From Roseateles depolymerans (GTDB taxonomy: Bacteria > Pseudomonadota > Gammaproteobacteria > Burkholderiales > Burkholderiaceae_C): a stretch of 64,000 nucleotides of DNA. The stretch is taken from contig QFOD01000011.1 in the NCBI GenBank assembly GCA_003241055.1, positions 62,001 to 126,000 on the forward strand, read 5' to 3'. The notes beneath the pieces are model-generated. The model was not told the origin of the DNA, did not search any database, and saw nothing but the letters and a program-made list of their open reading frames with translations. Of this stretch, positions 51,570-64,000 are shown piece by piece. The position numbers and the translations under genes were made by a program. The first letter of the stretch is position 1. Each line of letters starts with the position of its first letter.

Positions 51570-54500
51570 ATGACCCGCACCCTGCACCTGCAATGTTTCG
51601 AGGGCGGCAATGCCCTGTCCGCCTTCCGCGCCCAGGCCCTGCTGGGCCGCCTGCAACAGGTCAATGACCGCATCCAGGCCGTCAGCGCCCGCGCCGTGCA
51701 TTGGGTCTGGACGGACGAGGCCATGGCCGAGGCCGACAAGCCGCGCTTTGCCGCGCTGCTGAACTACGGTGAGCCGGCCCCGCAGGACGTCGGTGGCGAT
51801 CTGGTCGTGGTGACGCCGCGCTTCGGCACCGTCAGCCCCTGGGCCTCCAAGGCCACCGACATTGCGCGCAACTGCGGCCTGCAGCTGCGCCGTGTGGAGC
51901 GCGTGGTGGAGTACCGCATCGCGCTCAAGCCCGGCCTGCTGGGCGGGGCCAAGCATCTGAGCGAGGCCGAGCTGCAGGCCTGCGCGGCCGAGCTGCACGA
52001 CCGCATGACCGAGTCCGCCTGCTTCTCGCGCGAGGCCACGGCCCATCTGTTCGACGAACGCACCGCCGAGCCGCTGGCCCATGTGGACGTGCTGGGCCAG
52101 GGCCGCGCGGCGCTGGAGAAGGCCAACGTCGAGTTCGGCCTGGCACTGTCGGGCGACGAGATCGACTACCTGGAAACCAACTTCAAGAAGCTGGGTCGCA
52201 ACCCCAGCGACGTGGAGCTGATGATGTTCGCGCAGGCCAACAGCGAGCACTGCCGGCACAAGATCTTCAACGCCAACTTCACGGTGGATGGCCAGGCCCA
52301 GCCGCTGAGCCTGTTCGGCATGATCCGCAACACCGAGAAGCTGAACCCTCAACACACGGTGATCGCCTACTCGGACAACGCCGCCGTGATGGAGGGCCAC
52401 CTGATCGAGCGCTGGCAGCCCGCGCCCCAGGCCGGCGCGGCCTATGCGGCCCGCGCCGAGCAGGCCCAGGTGTTGATGAAGGTGGAAACGCACAACCACC
52501 CCACGGCCATTTCCCCGCACCCGGGCGCATCCACCGGCGCCGGCGGCGAGATCCGTGACGAGGGCGCGACCGGCCGCGGCTCCAAGCCCAAGGCCGGCCT
52601 GACCGGCTTCTCGGTGTCCAACCTGCACCTGCCGGGCCTGGCCGAGCCCTGGGAGCGTGACCCGGTGGGCAAGCCGGCCCATATCGCCAGCGCGCTGCAG
52701 ATCATGATCGACGGCCCGCTGGGCGGCGCCGCGTTCAACAACGAGTTTGGCCGGCCCAACCTGGCGGGCTACTTCCGCGTCTACGAGCAGACCGTGGACG
52801 GCGTGCGCCGCGGCTATCACAAGCCCATCATGATCGCGGGCGGCCTGGGGCAGATTCGCGCCGACCTGACCCGGAAGATCGAATTCCCCGCCGGCACGCT
52901 GCTGGTGCAGCTGGGCGGCCCGGGCATGCGCATCGGCATGGGCGGCGGTGCGGCCTCGTCGATGGCGGCGGGCACCAACACGGCCGACCTGGACTTCGAC
53001 TCCGTGCAGCGCGGCAACCCCGAGATCGAGCGCCGCGTGCAGGAGGTCATCAATCACTGCTGGGGCCTGGCCGAGGCCAATCCCATCCTGGCCATTCACG
53101 ACGTGGGCGCGGGCGGCATCTCCAATGCCTTCCCCGAGCTGGTGAACGACGCCGGCCGTGGCGCGCGCTTCGACCTGCGCAAGGTGCCGCTGGAGGAGTC
53201 AGGTCTTGCGCCCAAGGAGATCTGGTGCAACGAGAGCCAGGAGCGCTATGTGCTGGCCATCGCGCCCGAGAGCCTGGCGCAGTTCCAGGCGCTGTGCGAG
53301 CGCGAGCGCTGCCCGTTTGCGGTGGTGGGCGTCACCACGGCCGAGCGCGAGCTGGTGCTGGAGGACGGCGAGGGCGGCGAGCGCCCCATCGACATGCCCA
53401 TGGACGTGCTGCTGGGCAAGCCGCCCAAGATGCATCGCGACGTGGCGCGCGTGGCCCGCAGCGGCGGCACGCTGGACCTGAGCAGCGTGACGCTGGAGCA
53501 GGCCGCGCTGGACGTGCTGCGCCACCCGACCGTGGCCAGCAAGCGCTTCCTGATCACCATCGGCGACCGCACCGTGGGCGGCCTGAACCATCGCGACCAG
53601 ATGATTGGCCCCTGGCAGGTGCCGGTGGCGGACTGCGCCGTCACGCTGGCCGACTTCAAGGGCTTTGCCGGCGAGGCAATGAGCATGGGCGAGCGCACGC
53701 CGCTGGCGGCCGTGAACGCGCCGGCCTCGGGCCGCATGGCGGTGGCCGAGGCCATCACCAACCTGCTGGCCGCACCCATCGAGCTCGCCCGCGTGAAGCT
53801 CAGCGCCAACTGGATGGCCGCCTGCGGTGAGGCGGGCGAAGACGCGGCGCTGTTCGATACGGTCAAGGCCGTGGGCATGGAGCTGTGCCCGGCGCTGGGC
53901 GTCTCCATCCCGGTGGGCAAGGATTCGCTGTCCATGCGCACCAAGTGGGAGCAGGACGGCGAAGCTCGGCAGGTTACCGCGCCGGTGTCGCTGATCGTCA
54001 GCGCCTTTGCCAGCATTGCCGATGTGCGCGGCACGCTGACGCCGCAATTGCAGCGCGAAGACTCGGCCCTGATCCTCGTGGACCTGGGCCAGGGCCGCCA
54101 CCGCATGGGCGGCTCCATCCTGGCGCAGACGCTGGACCAGTTCGGCGCCGAGGTGCCCGATCTGGACGACCCGCAGCTGCTGGTGTCGCTGGTCAATGCC
54201 ATCAACGAGCTGCGCGGCCAGGGCCGCCTGCTGGCCTATCACGACCGCTCCGATGGCGGCCTGTGGGCGGCGGCCTGCGAGATGGCCTTTGCCGGCCAGC
54301 AGGGCCTCAGCCTGAACGTGGACATGCTGATCACCGAGGGTGACGGCATCAGCGACAGCCGTGCCGACCACGGCGACTCCAAGAACTGGGCTGCCCAGGT
54401 GGGCGCACGCCGCGAGGAGCTGACGCTCAAGGCACTGTTCGCCGAGGAGCTGGGCGCGCTGATCCAGGTGCGCGCGGCCGATCGCGACGCCGTCATGCAG

Positions 54501-55544
54501 GTGCTGCGCAGCCACGGCCTGTCCCGCCACAGCCATGTGGTGGGCAAGCCCAACGCGACCCGGCAGATGGAGGTCTGGCGCGATGCGAAGAAGGCCTTCG
54601 GTGCGGATCTGGGCGCGCTGCAGCAGGTGTGGGATGAGGTCAGCTGGCGCATTGCGCGGCTGCGCGACAACCCCGCCTGCGCCGACGCCGAACATGCGGC
54701 CGTGGGCCAGGCCGACGACCCGGGCCTGCAGGTGCATCTGAGCTTTGATCCGGCCCAGCCTCCGATGATCGCCACCGGCGCCAAGCCGCGCATGGCCATC
54801 CTGCGCGAGCAGGGCGTGAACTCCCATGTCGAGATGGCCTATGCGATGGCCCTGGGCGGCTTCGAGAGCCTGGACGTGCACATGAGCGACCTGCAGTCCG
54901 GTGCGGTCAAGCTGGACGGCGTGGCCGGCTTCGTGGCCTGCGGCGGCTTCAGCTATGGCGACACGCTGGGCGCCGGCGAGGGCTGGGCGCGCTCCATCAT
55001 GTTCAACCCGGTGCTGGCCGAGCAGTTCCGCGCCTTCTTCGCGCGGCCCGACACGCTGGCCCTGGGCGTGTGCAACGGCTGCCAGATGCTGGCCGCGCTG
55101 GCGCCCATCATCCCAGGCGCCGATGCCTGGCCGCGCTTCACCCGCAACCAGAGCGAGCAATTCGAGGCACGGCTGTCGCTGGTCGAGGTGCTGGACTCGC
55201 CCAGCCTGTTCTTCAAGGACATGGCCGGCAGCCGCCTGCCGATCGCGGTGGCGCACGGCGAGGGCTTTGCGAACTTCGCTCGCCAGGGCGATGCGAGCCG
55301 CGTGATCCCGGCGATGCGCTTTGTCGACCACCACGGCCAGCCCACCGAGGCCTACCCGTTCAACCCGAACGGCAGCCCTGGCGGCCTGACCTCGGTGACC
55401 ACAGCCGATGGCCGCTTCACCGCGCTGATGCCGCACCCGGAGCGCGTGTTCCGTAACGTGCAGATGAGCTGGACGCCCGGCGACAAGGGCGCGCACAGCC
55501 CCTGGCTGCGCATGTTCCAGAACGCCCGCAAGGCGCTGGGCTGA
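51570..55544 (+). CDS. purL: Phosphoribosylformylglycinamidine synthase
   Basis: Large single-chain enzyme of de novo purine synthesis (1324 residues). The ATP-binding core and PurM-like repeats contain [25 protein letters not shown] and [19 protein letters not shown]. The C-terminal glutaminase has the nucleophile Cys in [12 protein letters not shown] and its partner His in [11 protein letters not shown]. The start is at [13 protein letters not shown]; a GTG six codons upstream (51552) is also in frame and has a weak GCGAG upstream, so the exact start is not certain. Converges on the hybrid-kinase gene. Confidence 0.95.
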   Translation: MTRTLHLQCFEGGNALSAFRAQALLGRLQQVNDRIQAVSARAVHWVWTDEAMAEADKPRFAALLNYGEPAPQDVGGDLVVVTPRFGTVSPWASKATDIARNCGLQLRRVERVVEYRIALKPGLLGGAKHLSEAELQACAAELHDRMTESACFSREATAHLFDERTAEPLAHVDVLGQGRAALEKANVEFGLALSGDEIDYLETNFKKLGRNPSDVELMMFAQANSEHCRHKIFNANFTVDGQAQPLSLFGMIRNTEKLNPQHTVIAYSDNAAVMEGHLIERWQPAPQAGAAYAARAEQAQVLMKVETHNHPTAISPHPGASTGAGGEIRDEGATGRGSKPKAGLTGFSVSNLHLPGLAEPWERDPVGKPAHIASALQIMIDGPLGGAAFNNEFGRPNLAGYFRVYEQTVDGVRRGYHKPIMIAGGLGQIRADLTRKIEFPAGTLLVQLGGPGMRIGMGGGAASSMAAGTNTADLDFDSVQRGNPEIERRVQEVINHCWGLAEANPILAIHDVGAGGISNAFPELVNDAGRGARFDLRKVPLEESGLAPKEIWCNESQERYVLAIAPESLAQFQALCERERCPFAVVGVTTAERELVLEDGEGGERPIDMPMDVLLGKPPKMHRDVARVARSGGTLDLSSVTLEQAALDVLRHPTVASKRFLITIGDRTVGGLNHRDQMIGPWQVPVADCAVTLADFKGFAGEAMSMGERTPLAAVNAPASGRMAVAEAITNLLAAPIELARVKLSANWMAACGEAGEDAALFDTVKAVGMELCPALGVSIPVGKDSLSMRTKWEQDGEARQVTAPVSLIVSAFASIADVRGTLTPQLQREDSALILVDLGQGRHRMGGSILAQTLDQFGAEVPDLDDPQLLVSLVNAINELRGQGRLLAYHDRSDGGLWAAACEMAFAGQQGLSLNVDMLITEGDGISDSRADHGDSKNWAAQVGARREELTLKALFAEELGALIQVRAADRDAVMQVLRSHGLSRHSHVVGKPNATRQMEVWRDAKKAFGADLGALQQVWDEVSWRIARLRDNPACADAEHAAVGQADDPGLQVHLSFDPAQPPMIATGAKPRMAILREQGVNSHVEMAYAMALGGFESLDVHMSDLQSGAVKLDGVAGFVACGGFSYGDTLGAGEGWARSIMFNPVLAEQFRAFFARPDTLALGVCNGCQMLAALAPIIPGADAWPRFTRNQSEQFEARLSLVEVLDSPSLFFKDMAGSRLPIAVAHGEGFANFARQGDASRVIPAMRFVDHHGQPTEAYPFNPNGSPGGLTSVTTADGRFTALMPHPERVFRNVQMSWTPGDKGAHSPWLRMFQNARKALG

Positions 55545-55577
55545 CGCGGGGCCGCCTTGGGCGGGGCTGGGGCGGCT

Positions 55578-60383
<4,806 letters not shown>

Positions 60384-60392
60384 CGACTGCTT

Positions 60393-61376
60393 TCAGCGGA
60401 AGTCGTCGTTCGGCTGCATGGACAGCACCAGGTCGCGCGACGCGGCGCGTGCCCGGCCTGCGGCCTTGGCCGCGTAGAGCGCCTGGTCCGCCGCGCGGAC
60501 CAGTGCTTGAGCGCTGCCATCGTCCGCCAGCGGAGCAAGGCCTGGCTGGCTGGTCCAGGCCAGCCAGTGCGGATTGGCCGCGTCCATGCTGCTCAGGCCG
60601 AGGCTGGCCGTCACGTGTGAACGCGTGGGGGACATGGCGTGCGCGATCTGCTCCACTTCCAGCGCCTCGCCGATGAAGCGGGCCACATGGGCGGCACCGT
60701 GCCGGTCGGTCTGCGGCATCAGCAGCGCGAACTCCTCGCCACCGATACGGGCCACCAGGTCGGCCGGGCGCTGGCAGGCCCGCCGGAGGATCTGAGCGAT
60801 GCTGCGCAGGCAGGCGTCGCCGGCCGGATGGCCGTAGTGATCGTTGAAGCGCTTGAAGTGATCGATGTCGATCAGGATGAGGCTCAGCGGCTGGGCGTCG
60901 CGTCGCCCGCGGCGCCACTCCTTGACGATGGAGTCATCGAAGCGACGCCGGTTGGCCACTTCGGTCAGCGCGTCGACATGGGTCAGTCGTCGAAGCTCGG
61001 CGGTGGCCTCGGCCAGTCGAAGCTGCGTCCGCACCCGGGCCAACAGGGCGGCTGGGCGGACGGGCTTGGTGACGTAGTCCGCGGCGCCGGCGTCGAACCC
61101 GGACACCTCGAAGTCGGCCTCGTCACTGCTGGTGACGAAGATCACCGGGATGTCCGCGGTCGCGGGGTCGGACTTCAGGATGGCGCAGACCTCGAAGCCG
61201 CTGAGGTCGGGCATCTGGGCGTCCAGCACGATGACGCCCGGTTGGAATTCTCCGGCCATGCGGATGGCGTCCTGTCCGTTGGTCGCAAAGCGGATTTCGC
61301 CCAGGCTTTGCAGCAGGTGGCTCATCAGCCGGATGGCGGCAGGATCGTCATCGACCAGAAGAATGCGCTGACTCAT
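60393..61376 (-). CDS. Response-regulator diguanylate cyclase
   Basis: Cytoplasmic protein of 327 residues with a receiver (phosphoacceptor D52 in GVIVLDAQMPDLSG, Lys in YVTKPVRP) and a GGDEF domain with an intact active site GGEEF (212-216). The I-site RPAD (203-206) allows product inhibition. It should make c-di-GMP when phosphorylated, probably by one of the two kinases in its operon (10-base and 9-base gaps). DHFKRFNDHYGHPAGD is fully conserved. Confidence 0.93.
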   Translation of the reverse strand: MSQRILLVDDDPAAIRLMSHLLQSLGEIRFATNGQDAIRMAGEFQPGVIVLDAQMPDLSGFEVCAILKSDPATADIPVIFVTSSDEADFEVSGFDAGAADYVTKPVRPAALLARVRTQLRLAEATAELRRLTHVDALTEVANRRRFDDSIVKEWRRGRRDAQPLSLILIDIDHFKRFNDHYGHPAGDACLRSIAQILRRACQRPADLVARIGGEEFALLMPQTDRHGAAHVARFIGEALEVEQIAHAMSPTRSHVTASLGLSSMDAANPHWLAWTSQPGLAPLADDGSAQALVRAADQALYAAKAAGRARAASRDLVLSMQPNDDFR

Positions 61377-61386
61377 GGCCTTGGCA

Positions 61387-63333
61387 TCAGGCGGACGCAG
61401 CCTGGGTCGGCAACGCAGGCGCGCGGTGCAGGATGACGGCGAAGCGGCTGCCTTGCCCAGGCTGGCTGCTGACCTCCAGGTGTCCGCCCATGGCCTCGAT
61501 CAGCTGTCGCGTGACCACCAGGCCCAGGCCGGTCCCCGGCACCTTGGTGTCGTCCCGTCCGAGCCGGTTGAACGGCTCGAACAGGTGCTGCATCTGAAGA
61601 TCGGTCATGCCCGTGCCGGTGTCGCTGATGGCGATTTCCAGGCAGTCGTCCAGCGTCCTCAGCGTGACGCTGACCTGCCCGCCACGCCGGTTGTACTTGA
61701 TGCCGTTGCTGAGGAGGTTGATCAGACACTGCCGCAGGCGGTTGGCGTCGGCCAGCACCCAGTGCTGATCGGCCTCGACGGGCGCGCAGTCGAGCCGGAC
61801 CTCGACCTGATCGGCCAGGGCCGCTGCGGCGCGCAAGGCCTCGTTGACCACGTCGGCTGCGCGCACCGGCTGCGGCGTGATCACCAGCCGGCCCAGCTCG
61901 TAGTGCCCGAGATCGGTCAGATCCTTCATCAGTGCCGTGAGCTGCACACAGCCGGCTTCGATCATCTGCAGGCGGTGGGCCTGGGTGTCGTTCAGCGGCG
62001 CCGTGGCGTCGCTGCGCAGCGCTTGCGTGAAGCCGAGGATGCACTTCAGCGGGTTGTCGATTTCATGGGCGACGTACGAGATCATCAAGGCCTTGGTGCG
62101 GTTCGAGGCCTCAGCGGCCGCACGGGCGCTGGCTTCGGCCTGCAGTCGCTCGCGGTCGCTCAGGTCGCGCAGCATCAGCGTGGTCAGGCGCATGCTGCCG
62201 TCGCCGACATGTGACACCGAGACCTCGGCCGGCAGCGCGGCGCCATCGTCACGGCTGACCAAGACGCGACGTGATGCCGTGGCCTGCGTCAGCGGCAGTC
62301 CAGGTAGCCGGGGTGCCAGCAGTGCGGCTGCGGGCATGCCGGGCGTCCGCTGAGGGTCCAGCTGGAGCATGCGGCCGGCGGCGGCGTTCATCAGCACGAT
62401 GAGGCCCTCGGCGTTGATCGTGACGATGGCGTCGGACGCTCCTTCGATTACGGCGGCCTGTCGCTCGGACGTCAGGCGCTGCCCCTGGGTTGCCGCGGTG
62501 GCCAGCTCGATGTCCGAGCGGCGTTTGAGTTCCAGCAGATTGCGGACGCGGGCCTTGAGTATGGGTGGCGAATAAGGCTTGATGACGAAGTCGGTGGCCC
62601 CGAGCGCCAGGGCCTTGGCTTCGTACTGGAAATTGGCCAGCCGTGTCACGAAGACGATGGGCACCTGCCTGAGCTGCGGGTCTGCCTGCAGTCGGCTGCA
62701 GAGCTCGAATCCGTCCATGCCCGACATGAGCGCATCGATCAGCACCAGATCGGGCTGCCACGAGCGTGCCATGTCCATCGCATCCCGGCCCTGTTGAACC
62801 GCGCGCACCTCGCCGACCCCGCTCAGCGTGTGCCTGAGCATCTCGATCGCACCTTCGTCATCGTCCACGGCCATCAGCCGAAACGGGCCGCTGTGGAGCA
62901 GGCTCGCCGCGGCCGGGCTGGCCTGTGCAACCTCCTGCTTGGACTGCTTGAGGCGCTCGGCGTTCCTGAGGATGGCGGCCACGCGTGCCTGCAGCTGCTC
63001 GCTAAGAAAGGGCTTGATGACGAAATCCGCTGCGCCGAGCTGAAGTGCTTCGACGCGGGTTTCCTGCGTGTCGTCGCTGGTGACGAAGAGCACCGGCACG
63101 TCCGCCAGCATCGGGTCGCTCTTGAGCAGTGCACAGAGCTGGGTGCCCGACATGCCGGGCATTTCCATGTCTATGAGCATCAGGTCCGGCGGCTCGGCGC
63201 GCGCCAGATGCAGGGCCTGGGCGCCGGACGTGGCGAGTCGCTGATCGCCGTAGGCGGACAGTATCCGACTCAATGCTCTCAGTGTGGTCGCGTCGTCGTC
63301 GACCAGCAGAAGCCTTGGCCCGCGCGGATTCAT
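61387..63333 (-). CDS. REC-REC-PAS histidine kinase
   Basis: Soluble kinase of 648 residues: two receiver domains (phosphoacceptors D55 in LMLIDMEMPGMSG and D200 in LVLIDALMSGMDG), a PAS domain (about 300-400), HisKA with H423 in SYVAHEIDNP, an unusual H-box where the common HE(L/I)RTP is changed, and a HATPase domain with NLLSNGIKYN and GTGLGLVVTRQL. No membrane helix. The start carries GGAGA 6-7 bases upstream; an ATG 11 codons earlier is also in frame. First gene of the three-gene signalling operon. Two N-terminal receivers suggest control by other kinases. Confidence 0.9.
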   Translation of the reverse strand: MNPRGPRLLLVDDDATTLRALSRILSAYGDQRLATSGAQALHLARAEPPDLMLIDMEMPGMSGTQLCALLKSDPMLADVPVLFVTSDDTQETRVEALQLGAADFVIKPFLSEQLQARVAAILRNAERLKQSKQEVAQASPAAASLLHSGPFRLMAVDDDEGAIEMLRHTLSGVGEVRAVQQGRDAMDMARSWQPDLVLIDALMSGMDGFELCSRLQADPQLRQVPIVFVTRLANFQYEAKALALGATDFVIKPYSPPILKARVRNLLELKRRSDIELATAATQGQRLTSERQAAVIEGASDAIVTINAEGLIVLMNAAAGRMLQLDPQRTPGMPAAALLAPRLPGLPLTQATASRRVLVSRDDGAALPAEVSVSHVGDGSMRLTTLMLRDLSDRERLQAEASARAAAEASNRTKALMISYVAHEIDNPLKCILGFTQALRSDATAPLNDTQAHRLQMIEAGCVQLTALMKDLTDLGHYELGRLVITPQPVRAADVVNEALRAAAALADQVEVRLDCAPVEADQHWVLADANRLRQCLINLLSNGIKYNRRGGQVSVTLRTLDDCLEIAISDTGTGMTDLQMQHLFEPFNRLGRDDTKVPGTGLGLVVTRQLIEAMGGHLEVSSQPGQGSRFAVILHRAPALPTQAASA

Positions 63334-63508
63334 GCAACTCTCCGGGTCAGGTCTTGCCTTTGTCATGCCGCCCTGGCAGATCGGCCGGGGGCCGACTAGT
63401 CGAGGCGGTGTATGCGGGTGATGCTAACGCGCCGAAGCGGGGCTGGCGAGCTTGCCCCGGGCAGATTTGCGGTTTCGTCGCGGCAGCGGGTGGCGCCCGA
63501 TGCTTCTA

Positions 63509-63547
63509 CCCCTCGCAGTGGTACCGAAAGGCACCGCCAGCGAGGGG
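63509..63547. repeat. Long imperfect hairpin upstream of the kinase operon
   Basis: CCCCTCGC (63509-63516) pairs with GCGAGGGG (63540-63547), and inner GGTACC/GGTGCC arms extend the stem. No T-tract follows, so it is not a standard terminator. It lies in the 234-base gap between the kinase gene start and the MFS gene stop (both minus strand). Confidence 0.4.
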
Positions 63548-63567
63548 AGGGCAGTTGGTGCGGTGCC

Positions 63568-64000
63568 TCAGTCCTGGACGGCGGCTGCGCGCAGCCGCTT
63601 GTTGACGCGCAATGCCAGCAGCGTTGTTGCAACGCCAGAAAGCAGGTACAGGCTGACGGCGACCAGGCCGAATCGGGACGACAGGTACAGCGCGATGACG
63701 GGTGCAAATGCCGCACCGAGCAGCCACGACATGTCGGCGGAGAGCGCTGCGCCGGTGTAGCGGAAATGCGGCAGGAAGTTGGAGGTCACGGCGCCAGCCG
63801 CCTGGCCATAGGACAGCCCCAGCAGCACGAACCCGATCAGGATGAAGGCTGCCTGCCCGGGAGCCCCGCCGCCAAGCATGACCGGAGCGAAGATCGCAAA
63901 CACGCCGATGGCCACGGCCAGGGTGCCGAGGAAGCTGCGTCGGCCGACCCGATCGGAGATCAGGCCGGACATGGGCATGGCAACGGCCCCGAAGGCAGCG
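63568..64000 (-). CDS. Major facilitator transporter, C-terminal part, cut by window edge
   Basis: About 144 C-terminal residues, with at least four membrane helices. The loop motif PMSGLISDRVGRRSFLG is motif A of the major facilitator superfamily; its wording and the following helices resemble the metabolite:H+ symporter group (ShiA/ProP-like). The gene continues beyond base 64000 since the frame is open (AAFGAVAM before the first Met). Substrate unknown. Confidence 0.82.
   Translation of the reverse strand, partial: AAFGAVAMPMSGLISDRVGRRSFLGTLAVAIGVFAIFAPVMLGGGAPGQAAFILIGFVLLGLSYGQAAGAVTSNFLPHFRYTGAALSADMSWLLGAAFAPVIALYLSSRFGLVAVSLYLLSGVATTLLALRVNKRLRAAAVQD

Noticed and set aside
53199..55496. 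765-codon open frame on the minus strand opposite purL
   Set aside because: No domains or start signal; third-position GC bias of purL explains the lack of stops.

Overview
This is a high-GC window from a bacterial chromosome. It almost certainly belongs to the order Burkholderiales (Betaproteobacteria), probably the Rubrivivax/Leptothrix/Roseateles side of the order; I cannot fix the genus. The grounds are the GntR-type regulator with a divergent mdh and a downstream sdhCDAB-sdhE-gltA operon, the long-form FabH-like synthase, a PEP-CTERM protein, DUF3422 and DUF5694 proteins, and recurrent TAGAAT -10 boxes. I see no rRNA, phage, insertion sequence or CRISPR array. The one tRNA is tRNA-Leu(CAA). 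Coding density is high and no gap between called genes exceeds 300 bases.

Layout. 1-4.9 kb: 3' part of rarA (replication-linked recombination ATPase), then a branched-chain amino acid ABC transporter operon (livHMGF) with no binding-protein gene beside it. 5.0-12.9 kb, mostly minus strand: a Tat-exported lipoprotein PhoD phosphatase directly behind a FadL-type outer-membrane channel, a leucine-dehydrogenase-like enzyme, a 2OG-Fe dioxygenase and a 2Fe-2S/flavin reductase, with a divergent SDR-type epimerase. 12.9-17.4 kb: rhomboid protease, tRNA-Leu, cysM-nudix-tusA-like cluster, galU, and a 2-hydroxyacid-dehydrogenase-like protein with altered active-site residues. 17.5-23.8 kb: valS, a PEP-CTERM protein, then a tight operon of a small unknown protein, a 7-cysteine ferredoxin, an OmpR-type regulator and a histidine kinase almost without a periplasmic part. 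23.8-32.7 kb: amidase, exported PLD-family protein, guaC, DUF3422 protein, FabH-like synthase, outer-membrane transporter-like protein and exonuclease I.

32.8-37 kb is the most accessory-looking stretch. It holds a PAS-GGDEF protein with a broken catalytic motif but an intact inhibitory site, a miniature flagellar-rod-like protein, two gene remnants facing away from each other (a deletion scar), a ribbon-helix-helix protein, a DJ-1/PfpI protein and a DUF5694 protein. 37-49 kb is a TCA-cycle region: acnB directly behind a VapBC toxin-antitoxin pair, a CitE-like lyase, mdh, the GntR regulator, sdhCDAB, sdhE and gltA. 49-55.5 kb: ribokinase-like kinase, a TRZ/ATZ (MTA/SAH deaminase-like) hydrolase and purL.

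55.6-63.3 kb: a three-gene signalling operon on the minus strand. In transcription order it encodes a REC-REC-PAS-kinase, a REC-GGDEF diguanylate cyclase, and a 1601-residue CHASE-multiPAS-kinase-REC-HPt hybrid kinase. The window ends inside a major facilitator transporter gene.

No single gene here is a clear new defence or biosynthetic system. The best leads are the ferredoxin/two-component operon, the c-di-GMP proteins, the vapBC-acnB linkage and the deletion scar at about 34.4 kb.
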